Of a DNA stretch of 64,000 nucleotides, positions 1-14,115 are shown piece after piece. The notes below the pieces were generated by a model. It was not told the origin of the DNA and made no database searches. It saw only the letters and a program-made list of their open reading frames with translations. The stretch's first letter is position 1, and every line of letters begins with the position of its first letter. The stretch is from Cherax quadricarinatus. Lineage: Eukaryota > Arthropoda > Malacostraca > Decapoda > Parastacidae. The translations under genes were made by a program, and so were the position numbers. The stretch lies in contig NW_027196410.1 in assembly GCF_038502225.1 (NCBI RefSeq), forward strand, positions 1 to 64,000. The letters are read 5' to 3'.

Positions 1-1309
1 GTAGAGTAGCCATGACTCTGGCAAGACTCTTGTAGTGTAACTGTAGAGTAGCCATGACTCTGGCAAGACTCTTGTAGTGTAACTGTAGAGTAGCCATGAC
101 TCTGGCAAGACTCTTGTAGTGTAACTGTAGAGTAGCCATGACTCTTACAAGACTCTTGTAGTGTAACTGTAGAGTTGAGCCATGACTCTGGCAAGACTCT
201 TGTAGCTGTAACTCTAGAGTGAGCTATGACTCTGACAAGACTCTTGTAGTGAAACTGTAGAGTAGCCTTGATTCTGGCAAGACTCTTGTAGTGTAAATGT
301 AGAGAAGCCATGACTCTAACAAGACTCTTGTAGTGTAACTGTAGAATAGTTATGTCTCTGGAAAGACTCATGTAGTGTAACTGTAGAGTAGCCATGACTC
401 TAACAAGACTCTTGTAGTGTAACTGTAGAGTAGCCATGACTCTGACAAGACTCTTGTAGTGTAACTGTAGAGTAGCCATGACTCTGACAAGACTCTTGTA
501 GTGTAACTGTAGAGTAGCCATGACTCTGGCAAGACTCTTGTAGTGTAACTTAAGAGCAGCCATGACTCTGAGAAGACTCTTGTAGCGTAACTGAAGAGTA
601 GCCAGGACTCTGGCAAGACTCTTGTAGTGTAACTGTAGAGTAGCCATGACTCTGACAAGACTCTTGTAGTGTAATTGTAGAGTAGCCATGACTCTGGCAA
701 GACTCTTGTAGTGTAACTGTAGAGCAGCCATGACTCTGAGAAGACTCTTGTAATGTAACTGTAGAGTAGCCAGGACTCTGGCAAGACTCTTGTAGTGTAA
801 CTGTAGAGTAGCCAGGACTCTGACAAGACTTTTGTAGTGTAACTGTAGAGTAGCCATGACTCTGAAAAGACTCTTGTAGTGTAACTGTAGAGTAGCCATG
901 ACTCTGACAAGACTCTTGTAGTGTAACTGTAGAGTAGCTATGACTCTGACAAGACTCTTGTATTGTAACTGTAGAGTAGCAATGACTCTGGCAAGACTCT
1001 TGAAGTATAACTGTAGAGAAGCCATGACTCTGTGACAAGACTCTTTTAGTGTAACTGTAGAGAAGCCATATCTCTGACAAGACTCTTCTATTGTAACTGT
1101 AGAGTAGCAATGACTCTGGCAAGACTCTTGTAGTGTAACTGTAGAGTAGCCATGACTCCGGCAAGACTCTTGTAGTGTAACTGTAGAGTAGCCGTGACTC
1201 TGACAAGACTCTTTTAGTGTAACTGTAGAGAAGTCATATCTCTGACAAGACTCTTGTATTGTAACTGTAGAGTAGCAATGACTCTGGCAAGACTCTTGAA
1301 GTATAACTG

Positions 1310-2030
1310 TAGAGTAGCCATGACTCTGACAAGACTCTTGTAGTGTAACTGTAGAGTAGCCATGACTCTGACAAGACTCTTGTAGTGTAACTGTAGAGTA
1401 GCCATGACTCTGGCAAGACTCTTGTAGTGTAACTGTAGAGTAGCCATGACTCTGACAAGACTCTTGTAGTGTAACTGTAGAGTAGCCATGACTCTGACAA
1501 GACTCTTGTAGTGTAACTGTAGAGTAGCCATGACTCTGACAAGACTCTTGTAGTGTAACTGTAGAGTAGCCATGACTCTGACAAGACTCTTGTAGTGTAA
1601 CTGTAGAGTAGCCATGACTCTGACAAGACTCTTGTAGTGTAACTGTAGAGTAGCCATGACTCTGGCAAGACTCTTGTAGTGTAACTGTAGAGTAGCCATG
1701 ACTCTGACAAGACTCTTGTAGTGTAACTGTAGAGTAGCCATGACTCTGACAAGACTCTTGTAGTGTAACTGTAGAGTAGCCATGACTCTGACAAGACTCT
1801 TGTAGTGTAACTGTAGAGTAGCCATGACTCTGACAAGACTCTTGTAGTGTAACTGTAGAGTAGGCATGACTCTAACAAGACTCTTGTAGTGTAACTGTAG
1901 AGTAGCCATGACTCTGACAATACTCTTGCAGTGTAACTGTAGAGTAGCCATGACTCTGACAAGACTCTTGTAGTGTAACTGTAGAGTAGCCATGACTCTG
2001 GCAAGACTCTTGTAGTGTAACTGTAGAGTA
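1310..2030. repeat. Homogenised core of the 42-bp array
   Basis: About 17 successive 42-bp units differ from one another almost only at one G/A site (CTGGCAAGA versus CTGACAAGA). Flanking units carry several changes each. Such a patch is what recent local unequal exchange or conversion leaves behind. Comparable patches lie at about 7290-7780 and 17620-18350. Confidence 0.8.
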
Positions 2031-5000
2031 GCGATGACTCTGAAAAGAGTCTTGAAGTGTAACTGTAGAGTAGCCATGACTCTGGCAAGACTCGTGAACT
2101 GTAACTGTAGAGTAACTATTACTCTGACAATACTCTTTATGTGTAACTGTAGAGTAGCCATGACCCTGACAATACTCTTGTAGTGTAACTGTAGAGTAGC
2201 AATGACTCTGACAAGACTCTTGTAGTGTAACTGTAGAGAAGCCATGTCTCTGGCAAGACTCTTGTAGAGCATCTGTAGAGTATAGATGTCTCTGACAAGA
2301 CTATTGGAGAGTAACTGTAGAGTAACCATGACTCTCACAAGACTCTTGTAGTGTAACTCTAGAGTAGATATGACTCTGGCAAGACTCTTGCAGCGTAACT
2401 GTAGAGTAGTTATGACTCTGACAAGACTCTTGTAGTGTAATAGTAGAGTAGCCATGACTCTGACAAGACTCTTGTAGTGTAATAGTAGAGTAGCCATGAA
2501 TCTGGCATGTTTCTTGTAGTGTACCTGTAGAGTAGCCGTGACTCTGACAAGGCAGTTGTAGTGTAACTGTAGAGTAGTCATGACTCTTGCAAGACTCTTG
2601 TAATATGACTGTAGAGTAGAGATGACTCTGACATGACTCTTGTATTGTGACTGAAGAGCAGCTATGACTCTGGCAATACTCATGGAGTGTAACTATAGAA
2701 TAGCCATGACTCTGGCAAGACTCTTGTAGTGTAACTGTAGAGTAGCCATGTTTCTGACAAAACACTTGTAGTGTATCTGTAGAGTTGAGATGACTATGGA
2801 AAGACTCTTATACTGTAACTGTAGAGTAACCATTACTCTGACAAGACTCTTGTAGTGTAACTGTAGAGTAACCATTTTTCTGACAAGACTCTTGTAGTGT
2901 AACTGTAGAGTAACCATTACTCTGACAAGACTCTTGTAGTGTAACAGTAGAGAAACCATTACTCTGACAAGACTCTTGTAGTGTAACTGTAGAGTAACCA
3001 TTACTCTGACAAGACTCTTGTAGTGTAACTGTAGAGTAGCCATGACTCTGGCAAGACTCTTGTAGTGTAACTGTAGAATAGTTTTGACTCTGGCAAGACT
3101 CATGTAGAGTATCTGTAGAGTAGAGACGACTCTGACAAGACTCGTGTGGCGTTACTGAAGAGTAGCCATGACTCTGACCAGACTGTTGTGGTGTAACTGT
3201 AGAGTAGCCATGACTATGGCAAGGCTCCTTTAGTGTAATTGTAGAGTAGCTATGATCCTGACAAGACTCTTGTAGTGTAACTGTAGAGTAGCTATGGCTC
3301 TGACAAGACTCTTGTAGTGTAACTGAAGAGTAGTCATTCCTCTTGCAATACTCTTGTAATACTCTGACTCTTGTAGTGTAAGTAGAGTAGATGACTCTGA
3401 CAAGACTCTTGTAGTGTAACTGTAGAGTCCATGACTCTGACAAGTAGTAGCCATGACTCTGACAAGACTCTTGTTGAGCAACTGTAGAGTAGCCATGACT
3501 CTGACAAGACTCTTGTTGAGCAACTGTAGAGTAGCCATGACTCTGACAAGACTGTTGTAGTGTAACTGTAGAGAAGCAGTGACTCTGACAAGGCTCTTTT
3601 AGAGTAACTGTAGAGTAGCCATGACTCTGACAAGAATCTTGTAGTGTAACTGTAGAGTAGCCATGATACTGACAAGACTCTTGTAGAGTAACTGTAGAGT
3701 AGTAATGACTCTGACAAGACTCTTGTAGTGTATCTGTAGAGTAGCCGTGACCCTGAAAAGGCTCTTTTAGAGTAACTGTAGAGTAGCCATGACTCTGACA
3801 AGACTCTTGTAGTGTAACTGTAGAGTAGCCGTGACACTGACAAGGCTCTTGCAGTGTAACTGAAGAGTAGCCATGAATCTAAGAAAACTCTTGTAGTGTA
3901 ACTGTAGAGTAGCCATGACTGTGACAAGACTCTCGTAGTGTAACTGAAGAGTAGCCATGACTCTGACAAGACCATTGAAGTGTAACTGTAGAGTAGACAT
4001 GACACTAGCAAGACTCTTGTAGTGTGACTGTAGAGTAGCCATGACTCTGAAAAGACTCTTGTTGTGTAACTGTAGAGTAGCAATGGCTCTGGCAAGACTC
4101 TTGTAGAGTATCTGTAGAGTAGAGAAGACTCTGGCAATACTATTTTAGTGTAACTGTAGAGTAGCAATGGCTCTGACAAGACTCTTGTAGTGAAACTGTA
4201 GAGTAACCGTGACTATGACAAGACTCTTGTAATGTAACTGTAGAGTAACCATGACTCTGACAAGACTCTTGTAGTGTAACTGTAGAGTAACCATGACTCT
4301 GACAAGACTCTTGTAGTCTAACTGTAGAGTAACCATGACTCTGACAAGACTCTTGTAGTGTAACTGTAGAGTAGCCATGACTCTGACAAGACTCTTGTAG
4401 TGTAACTGAAGAGTAGATATGACATTGTCAAGACTCTTGTAGTGTAACTGTTGAGTAGCGATGGCTCTGGCAAGACTCTTGTAGTGTAACTATAGAGTAG
4501 ATATGACTCTGGCAAGATTCTTTTAGTGTAACTGTAGAGTAGCCATGACTCTGACAACACTCTTGTGGTGTAACTGTAGATTAGCCATTACTCTAACAAG
4601 ACTCTAGTGGTGTAACTCGAGAGTAGACATTACTCTAACAAGACTCTTGTAGTGTAACTGTAGAGCAGTTATGACTCTGACAAGACTCTTGCAGTGTAAC
4701 TGTAGAGTAGCCATGACTAACAAGACTCTTGTAGTGCAACTCTAGAGTAGCAATGACTCTGACAAAGATTCTAGTAGAGTAACTGAAGAGCAGCCATGAA
4801 TCTGGGAAGACTCTTGTAGTGTAACTGTAGAGTAGCCATGACTCTTGAAATACTCTAGTTCTGTAACTGTAGTGTAACCATGACTCTGACAAGACTCTTG
4901 TAGCGTAACTGTAGAGTAACCATTACTCTGACAAGACTCTTGAAGTGTAACTATAGAGTAGCCCTGACTCTGACAAGACTCCTGAAGAGTAACTGTAGAG

Positions 5001-7300
5001 TAGCCATGACTCTGACAAGACTCTTGTAGTGTAACTGTAGAATAGCCATGACTCTTGAAATACTCTAGTTCTGTAACTGTAGTGTAACCATGACGCTGAC
5101 AAGACTCTTGTAGCGTAACTGTAGAGTAACCATTACTCTGACAAGACTCTTGAAGTGTAACTATAGAGTAGTTATGACTCTGACAAGACTCTTGTAGTGT
5201 AACTGTAGATTTGAGATTACTCTGGAAAGACTCTTGTATTGTAACTGTAGAGTAACCATTACTCTGACAAGACTCTTGTAGTGTAACTGTCGAGTAACCA
5301 TTACTCTGACAAGACTCTTGTAGTGTAACTATAGAGTAGCCATGACTCTGAGAAGACTCTTGCCGTGTAACTGTAGAGAAACCATGACTCTGACAAGACT
5401 CTTGTATTGTAACTGTAGACTAGCAATGACTGTGACAAGACTCTTGTAGAGTAACTGTAGAGTAGCCATGACTCTGAGAAAACTCTTGCAGTGTAACTGT
5501 AGAGAAACCATGACTCTGACAAGACTCTTGTAGTGTAATAGTATAGTAGCTATGGCTCTGACAAGACTCTTCTGGTGTAACTGTAAAGTAGTCATGACTC
5601 TTGCAAGTCTCTTGTAATTTGACTGTAGAGTAGAGATGACTCTGACATGACTCTTGTAGTGTAACTGTAGAGTTGCCATGAATCTGGCAGGACTCTTTTA
5701 GTGTAACTCAAGAGTAGCAATGACTCTGGCAAGACTCGTGAAGTGTAACTGTAGAGTAACCATTACTCTGACAAGACTCTTGAAGTGTAACTATAGAGTA
5801 GTTATGACTCTGACAAGACTCTTGTAGTGTAACTGTAGAGAAACCATTACTCTGACAAGACTCTTGTAGTGTAACTGCAGAGTAACCATTACTCCGACAA
5901 GACTCTTGTAGTGTAACTGTAGAGTAGCCATGACTCTGACAAGACTCTTGTAGTGTAACTGTAGAGTAGCCATGACTCTGACAAGACTTTTGTAGTGTAA
6001 CTGTAGAGTAGCCATGACTCTGAGAAGACTCTTGCAGTGCAACTGTAGAGTAGCCATGACTCTGACAAGACTCTTGTAGTGTAACTGTAGAGTAGCCATG
6101 ACTCTGGCAAGACTCTTGTAGTGTAACTGTAGAGTAGCCATGACTCTGGCAAGACTCTTGTAGTGTAACTGTAGAGTAGCCATGACTCTGGCAAGACTCT
6201 TGTAGTGTAACTGAAGAGTAGCCATGACTCTGGCAAGACTCTTGTAGTGTAACTATAGAGTAGATTTGACTCTGGCAAGATTCTTTTAGTGTAACTGTAG
6301 AGTAGCCATGACTCTGACAAGACTCTTGTGGTGTAACTGTAGAGTAGCCATTACTCTAACAAGACTCTTGCAGTGTAACTGCAGAGAACCCATGACTAAA
6401 AAGACTCTTGTAGTGCAACTCTAGTGTAGCAATGACTCTGACAAAGACTCTTGTTGTGTAACTGTAGAATAGCCATGACTCTGACAAGTTCTCTGTGACT
6501 CTGGCAAGACTCTTTAGTGTAACTGTAGAGTAGCCATGACTCTGACAAGACTCTTGTAGTGTAACTGTAGAATAGCCATGACTCTTGAAATATTCTTGTT
6601 CTGTAACTGTAGTGTAACCATGACTCTGGCAAGACTCTTGTAGTGTAACTGTAGAGTAGCTATGACTCTGGCAAGACTCTTGTAGCGTAACTCTAGAGTA
6701 TCAATGACACTGACAACACTCTTGTAGTGTAGCTGTAGAGAAGCCATGACTCTAACAAGACTCTTGTAGTGTAACTCTAGAGTAGCCATGACTCTGACAA
6801 GACTCTTGTAGCGTAACTCTAGAGGAGCCATGACTCTGAAAAGACTCTTGTAGTGTAACTGTAGAGTAGCCATGTCTCTAAGAAGACTCTTTTAGAGTAA
6901 CTGTAGAGTGAGATGACTCTGGAAATACTCTTGTAGTGTAACTATAGAGTAGCCATGACTCTGACAAGACTCTTGTAGTGTAACTGTAGAGTAGCCATGA
7001 CTCTGACAAGACTCTTGTAGTGTAACTGTAGACTAGCAATGACTCTGACAAGTCTCTTGTAGTGTAATAGTAGAGTACTTATGACTCTTGCAAGACACTT
7101 TGGGTGTAACATTAGAGTAGCCATGACTCTGACAAGACTCTCGTAGTGTAACTGAAGAGTAGCGATGACTCTGACAAGACTCTTGTGGCGTAACTGAAGA
7201 GTAGCCATGACTCTGACAAAACTCTTGTATTGTAACTGTAGAGTAGCCATGACTATGGCAAGGCTCCTTTAGTGTAATTGTAGAGTAGCTATGGCTCTGA
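2031..7300. repeat. Segmental duplication of satellite, copy 1
   Basis: This stretch of diverged 42-bp units recurs at 8893-14115 with the same unit-by-unit variants. The offset is 6862 bp on the left, 6829 bp from about position 3540 (33 bp are extra in this copy near 3340-3450, where units are broken), and 6812 bp near 7250. The diagnostic variants are private, so this is a large duplication and not chance similarity of satellite units. Confidence 0.88.
4831..5250. repeat. 210-bp (five-unit) local duplication
   Basis: A variant run beginning with a unit ending ACTCTTGAAATACTC at about 4831 recurs at about 5041, exactly five 42-bp units later, with few changes. The pair is also present in copy 2 of the large duplication (about 11660 and 11870), so it predates that duplication. 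Confidence 0.75.
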
Positions 7301-8090
7301 CAAGACTCTTGTAGTGTAACTGTAGAGTAGCCATGACTCTAACAAGACTCTTGTAGTGTAACTGTAGAGTAGCCATGACTCTGACAAGACTCTTGTAGTG
7401 TAACTGTAGAGTAGCCATGACTCTAACAAGACTCTTGTAGTGTAACTGTAGAGTAGCCATGACTCTGACAAGACTCTTGTAGTGTAACTGTAGAGTAGCC
7501 ATGACTCTGGCAAGACTCTTGTAGTGTAACTGTAGAGTAGCCATGACTCTGACAAGACTCTTGTAGTGTAACTGTATAGTAGCCATGAATCTGGCAAGAC
7601 TCTTGTAGTGTAACTGTAGAGTAGCCATGACTCTGGCTAGACTCTTGTAGTGTAACTGTAGAGTAGCCATGACTCTGGCAAGACTCTTGTAGTGTAACTG
7701 TAGAGTAGCCATGACTCTGACAAGACTCTTGTAGTGTAACTGTAGAGTAGCCATGACTCTGGCAAGACTCTTGTAGTGTAACTGTAGAGAATCCATGACT
7801 CTAAGAAGACTCTTGTAGTGTAACTGTAGAGTAGGCATGACTGGCAAGAAGTGTAACTCTGTAGCCATGAGATCTTTAAGTGTAACTCTAGAGTAGCCAT
7901 GACTCTTGTAGTGTAACTGTAGAGAAGCAATGACTCTGGCAAGACTCTTGTAGTGTAACTGTAGAGTAGCCGTGACTCTGGCAAGACTCTTGTAGTGTAA
8001 CTGTAGAGTAACCATGACTCTGACAAGACTCTTGTAGTGTAACTGTAGAATCGCCATGACTCTGACAAGAATCTTGTAGTGTAACTGTAG

Positions 8091-8480
8091 AGTAGTCATG
8101 ACTCTGAGAAGACTCTTGTAGTGTAACTGTAGAGTAGCCGTGACTCTGACAAGACTCTTGTAGGGTAACTGAAGAGTAGCCATGACTCTGGCAAGACTCT
8201 TGTAGTGTAACTGTAGAGTAGCAATGACTCTAACAACACTCTTGTAGTGTAAATCTGGAGTAGCCATGACTATGACAAGACTCTTGTAGTGTAACTATAG
8301 AGTAGCCATGACTCTGAGAAGACTCTTGTAGTGTAACTGCAGAGTAGTCATGACTCTGAGAAGACTCTTGTAGTGTAACTGTAGAGTAGCCGTGACTCTG
8401 ACAAGACTCTTGTAGGGTAACTGAAGAGTAGCCATGACTCTGGCAAGACTCTTGTAGTGTAACTGTAGAGTAGCAATGAC
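8091..8480. repeat. 252-bp (six-unit) local duplication
   Basis: A run of variant units starting AGTAGTCATGACTCTGAG at 8091 recurs at 8343, exactly six units (252 bp) later. A related run is found near 17521. These multi-unit periods are higher-order structure in the array. Confidence 0.75.
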
Positions 8481-8892
8481 TCTGACAAGACTCTTGTAGT
8501 GTAACTGTAGAGTAGCCGTGACTCTGGCAAGACTCGTGAAGTGTAACTGTAGAGTAGCCATGACTCTGACAAGACTCTTGTAGGGTAACTGAAGAGTAGC
8601 CATGACTCTGACAAGACTCTTGTAGTGTAACTGTAGAGTAGCCATGACTCTGACAAGACTCTTGTAGTGTAACTATGCAGTAGCCATGACTCTGACAAGA
8701 CTCTTGTAGTGTAACTGTAGTGTAGCCATGACTCTGAAAAGGCTCTTGTAGTGTAACTGTAGAGTAGCCTTAACTTTGGCAATACTCTTGCAGCGTAACT
8801 GTAGAGCAGCCATGACGCTGAAAAGACCCTTGAAATTTAACTGTAGAGTAGACTTGACACTGGCAATACTCTTGTAGTGTGACTGTAGAGTA

Positions 8893-11800
8893 GCGATGAC
8901 TCTGAAAAGAGTCTTGAAGTGTAACTGTAGAGTAGCCATGACTCTGGCAAGACTCGTGAAGTGTAACTGTAGAGTAGCCATGACCCTGACAAGACTCTTC
9001 TAATGTAACTGTAGTGTAGCCATGACTCTGACAAGACTCTTGTAGTGTAACTGTACAGTAGCCATGACTCTGACAAGACTCTTGTAGTGTAACTGTAGAG
9101 AAGCCATGTCTCTGGCAAGACTCTTGTAGAGCATCTGTAGAGTATAGATGACTCTGACAAGACTCTTGGAGAGTAACTGTAGAGTAACCATGACTCTGAC
9201 AAGACTCTTGTAGTGTAACTCTAGAGTAGATATGACTCTGGCAAGACTCTTGTAGCGTAACTGTAGAGTAGTTATGGCTATGGCAAGGCTGTTGTAGTGT
9301 AATAGTAGAGTAGCCATGACTCTGACAAGACTCTTGTAGTGTAATAGTAGAGTAGCCATGAATCTGGCATGTTTCTTGTAGTGTACCTGTAGAGTAGCCG
9401 TGACTCTGACAAGGCAGTTGTAGTGTAACTGTAGAGTAGTCATGACTCTTGCAAGACTCTTGTAATATGACTGTAGAGTAGAGATGACTCTGACATGACT
9501 CTTGTATTGTGACTGAAGAGCAGCTATGACTCTGGCAATACTCATGGAGTGTAACTATAGAATAGCCATGACTCTGGCAAGACTCTTGTAGTGTAACTGT
9601 AGAGTAGCCATGTTTCTGACAAAACACTTGTAGTGTATCTGTAGAGTTGAGATGACTCTGGAAAGACTCTTGTACTGTAACTGTAGAGTAACCATTACTC
9701 TGACAAGACTCTTGTAGTGTAAATGTGGAGTAACCATTTTTCTGACAAGACTCTTGTAGTGTAACTGTAGAGTAACCATTACTCTGACAAGACTCTTGTA
9801 GTGTAACAGTAGAGAAACCATTACTCTGACAAGACTCTTGTAGTGTAACTGTAGAGTAACCATTACTCTGACAAGACTCTTGTAGTGTAACTGTAGAGTA
9901 GCCATGACTCTGGCAAGACTCTTGTAGTGTAACTGTAGAATAGTTTTGACTCTGGCAAGACTCATGTAGAGTATCTGTAGAGTAGAGACGACTCTGACAA
10001 GACTCGTGTGGCGTTACTGAAGAGTAGCCATGACTCTGACCAGACTGTTGTGGTGTAACTGTAGAGTAGCCATGACTATGGCAAGGCTCCTTTAGTGTAA
10101 TTGTAGAGTAGCTATGATCCTGACAAGACTCTTGTAGTGTAACTGTAGAGTAGCTATGGCTCTGACAAGACTCTTGTAGTGTAACTGAAGAGTAGTCATT
10201 CCTCTTGCAAGACTCTTGTAATATGTCTGTAGAGTAGAGATGACTCTGACATGACTCTTGTAGTGTAACTCCAGAGTAGCAATGACTCTGGTAAAACTCG
10301 TGAAGTGTAACTGTAGAGTAGCCATGACTCTGACAAGACTCTTGTTGAGCAACTGTAGAGTAGCCATGACTCTGACAAGACTGTTGTAGTGTAACTGTAG
10401 AGAAGCAGTGACTCTGACAAGGCTCTTTTAGAGTAACTGTAGAGTAGCCATCACTCTGACAAGAATCTTGTAGTGTAACTGTAGAGTAGCCATGATACTG
10501 ACAAGACTCTTGTAGAGTAACTGTAGAGTAGTAATGACTCTGACAAGACTCTTGTAGTGTATCTGTAGAGTAGCCATGACCCTGAAAAGGCTCTTTTAGA
10601 GTAACTGTAGAGTAGTCATGATTCTGACAAGACTCTTGTAGTGTAACTGTAGAGTAGCCGTGACACTGACAAGGCTCTTGCAGTGTAACTGAAGAGTAGC
10701 CATGAATCTAAGAAAACTCTTGTAGTGTAACTGTAGAGTAGCCATGACTGTGACAAGACTCTCGTAGTGTAACTGAAGAGTAGCCATGACTCTGACAAGA
10801 CCATTGAAGTGTAACTGTAGAGTAGACATGACACTAGCAAGACTCTTGTAGTGTGACTGTAGAGTAGCCATGACTCTGAAAAGACTCTTGTTGTGTAACT
10901 GTAGAGTAGCAATGGCTCTGGCAAGACTCTTGTAGAGTATCTGTAGAGTAGAGAAGACTCTGGCAATACTATTTTAGTGTAACTGTAGAGTAGCAATGGC
11001 TCTGACAAGACTCTTGTAGTGAAACTGTAGAGTAACCGTGACTATGACAAGACTCTTGTAATGTAACTGTAGAGTAACCATGACTCTGACAAGACTCTTG
11101 TAGTGTAACTGTAGAGTAACCATGACTCTGACAAGACTCTTGTAGTCTAACTGTAGAGTAACCATGACTCTGACAAGACTCTTGTAGTGTAACTGTAGAG
11201 TAGCCATGACTCTGACAAGACTCTTGTAGTGTAACTGAAGAGTAGATATGACATTGTCAAGACTCTTGTAGTGTAACTGTTGAGTAGCGATGGCTCTGGC
11301 AAGACTCTTGTAGTGTAACTATAGAGTAGATATGACTCTGGCAAGATTCTTTTAGTGTAACTGTAGAGTAGCCATGACTCTGACAACACTCTTGTGGTGT
11401 AACTGTAGATTAGCCATTACTCTAACAAGACTCTAGTGGTGTAACTCGAGAGTAGACATTACTCTAACAAGACTCTTGTAGTGTAACTGTAGAGCAGTTA
11501 TGACTCTGACAAGACTCTTGCAGTGTAACTGTAGAGTAGCCATGACTAACAAGACTCTTGTAGTGCAACTCTAGAGTAGCAATGACTCTGACAAAGATTC
11601 TAGTAGAGTAACTGAAGAGCAGCCATGAATCTGGGAAGACTCTTGTAGTGTAACTGTAGAGTAGCCATGACTCTTGAAATACTCTAGTTCTGTAACTGTA
11701 GTGTAACCATGACTCTGACAAGACTCTTGTAGCGTAACTGTAGAGTAACCATTACTCTGACAAGACTCTTGAAGTGTAACTATAGAGTAGCCCTGACTCT

Positions 11801-14115
11801 GACAAGACTCCTGAAGAGTAACTGTAGAGTAGCCATGACTCTGACAAGACTCTTGTAGTGTAACTGTAGAATAGCCATGACTCTTGAAATACTCTAGTTC
11901 TGTAACTGTAGTGTAACCATGACGCTGACAAGACTCTTGTAGCGTAACTGTAGAGTAACCATTACTCTGACAAGACTCTTGAAGTGTAACTATAGAGTAG
12001 TTATGACTCTGACAAGACTCTTGTAGTGTAACTGTAGAGTTGAGATTACTCTGGAAAGACTCTTGTATTGTAACTGTAGAGTAACCATTACTCTGACAAG
12101 ACTCTTGTAGTGTAACTGTCGAGTAACCATTACTCTGACAAGACTCTTGTAGTGTAACTATAGAGTAGCCATGACTCTGAGAAGACTCTTGCAGTGTAAC
12201 TGTAGAGAAGCCATGACTCTGACAAGACTCTTGTATTGTAACTGTAGACTAGCAATGACTGTGACAAGACTCTTGTAGAGTAACTGTAGAGTAGCCATGA
12301 CTCTGAGAAAACTCTTGCAGTGTAACTGTAGAGAAACCATGACTCTGACAAGACTCTTGTAGTGTAATAGTATAGTAGCTACGGCTCTGACAAGACTCTT
12401 CTGGTGTAACTGTAAAGTAGTCATGACTCTTGAAAGACTCTTGTAATTTGACTGTAGAGTAGAGATGACTCTGACATGACTCTTGTAGTGTAGCTGTAGA
12501 GTTGCCATGTATCTGGCAGGACTCTTTTAGTGTAACTCAAGAGTAGCAAAGACTCTGGCAAGACTCGTGAAGTGTAACTGTAGAGTAACCATTACTCTGA
12601 CAAGACTCTTGAAGTGTAACTATAGAGTAGTTATGACTCTGACAAGACTCTTGTAGTGTAACTGTAGAGTTGAGATTACTCTGGAAAGACTCTTGTATTG
12701 TAACTGTAGAGTAACCATTACTCTGACAAGACTCTTGTAGTGTAACTGTAGAGTAACCATTACTCTGACAAGACTCTTGTAGTGTAACTATAGAGTAGCC
12801 ATGACTCTGACAAGACTCTTGTAGTGTAACTGTAGAGAAACCATTACTCTGACAAGACTCTTGTAGTGTAACTGCAGAGTAACCATTACTCCGACAAGAC
12901 TCTTGTAGTGTAACTGTAGAGAAGCCATGACTCTTTCAAGACTCTTGCAGTGTAACTGTAGAGTAGTTATGACTCTGGCAAGACTCTTGTAGTGTAACTG
13001 AAGAGTAGCCATGACTCTGACAAGTCTCTTGTAGTGCAACTGTAGAGTAGCGATGACTCTGAATAAACTCTTGTAGTGTAACTGTAGAGTAGATGTGACT
13101 CTGGCAAGAGTCTTGTAGTGTAACTGTAGAGTAACCATGATTCTGACAAGACTCTTGTAGTGTAACTGTAGAGTAGCCATGACTCTGGCAAGACTCTTGT
13201 AGTGTAACTGTAGAGAAGCCATGACTCTGGCAAGACTCTTGTAGTGTAACTGTAGAGTAGTTATGACTCTGGCAAGACTCTTGTAGTGTAACTGAAGAGT
13301 AGCCATGACTCTGACAAGTCTCTTGTAGTGCAACTGTAGAGTAGCGATGGCTCTGACTAAACTCTTGTAGTGTAACTGTAGAGTAGATATGACTCTGGCA
13401 AGACTCTCGTAGCGTGACTGTAGAGTAGTTACGACTATGGCAAGGCCCTTGTAGTGTAACTGTAGAGTAGTTGTGACTCTGGCAAGAATCTTTTATTGTA
13501 AATGTAGAGTACCCATGACTCTGAAAAGACTCTTGTAGTGTAACTGTAGAGTAGCCATAACTATGACAAGACTCTTGTATTGTGACTGTAGAGCAGCTTT
13601 GACTCTGGCAATACTGATGGAGTGTAACTATAGAATAGCCATGAATCTGGCAAGACTCTTGTAGTGTAACTGTAGAGTAGCCATGTTTCTGGGAAGACTC
13701 TTGTAGTGTATCTGTAGAGTTGAGATGACTCTGGAAAGACTCTTGTACTCTAACTCTAGAGTGACTATTACTCTGACAAGACTCTTGTAGTGTAACTGTA
13801 GAGTAGCCATGACTCTGACAAGACTCTTGTAGTGTAACTGTAGACTAGCAATGACTCTGACAAGTCTCTTGTAGTGTAATAGTAGAGTACTTATGACTCT
13901 TGCAAGACACTTTGGGTGTAACATTAGAGTAGCCATGACTCTGACAAGACTCTCGTAGTGTAACTGAAGAGTAGCGATGACTCTGACAAGACTCTTGTGG
14001 CGTAACTGAAGAGTAGCCATGACTCTGACAAAACTCTTGTATTGTAACTGTAGAGTAGCCATGACTATGGCAAGGCTCCTTTAGTGTAATTGTAGAGTAG
14101 CTATGGCTCTGACAA
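8893..14115. repeat. Segmental duplication of satellite, copy 2
   Basis: Counterpart of 2031-7300 in the same orientation. Unit variants agree over long runs, with scattered substitutions and a few indels (offsets 6862, then 6829, then 6812 bp). The break in register near 3340-3450 of copy 1 is absent here, so this copy keeps the more regular form at that place (about 10200-10300). Confidence 0.88.

Noticed and set aside
1214..2683. Long minus-strand open frames (up to several hundred codons) coding for 14-residue repeats in the 42-bp satellite
   Set aside because: All three minus frames are open because the antisense unit has no stop trinucleotide; the same DNA gives three unrelated repeat proteins, and frames run through indels. 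No sign that one frame is preferred.
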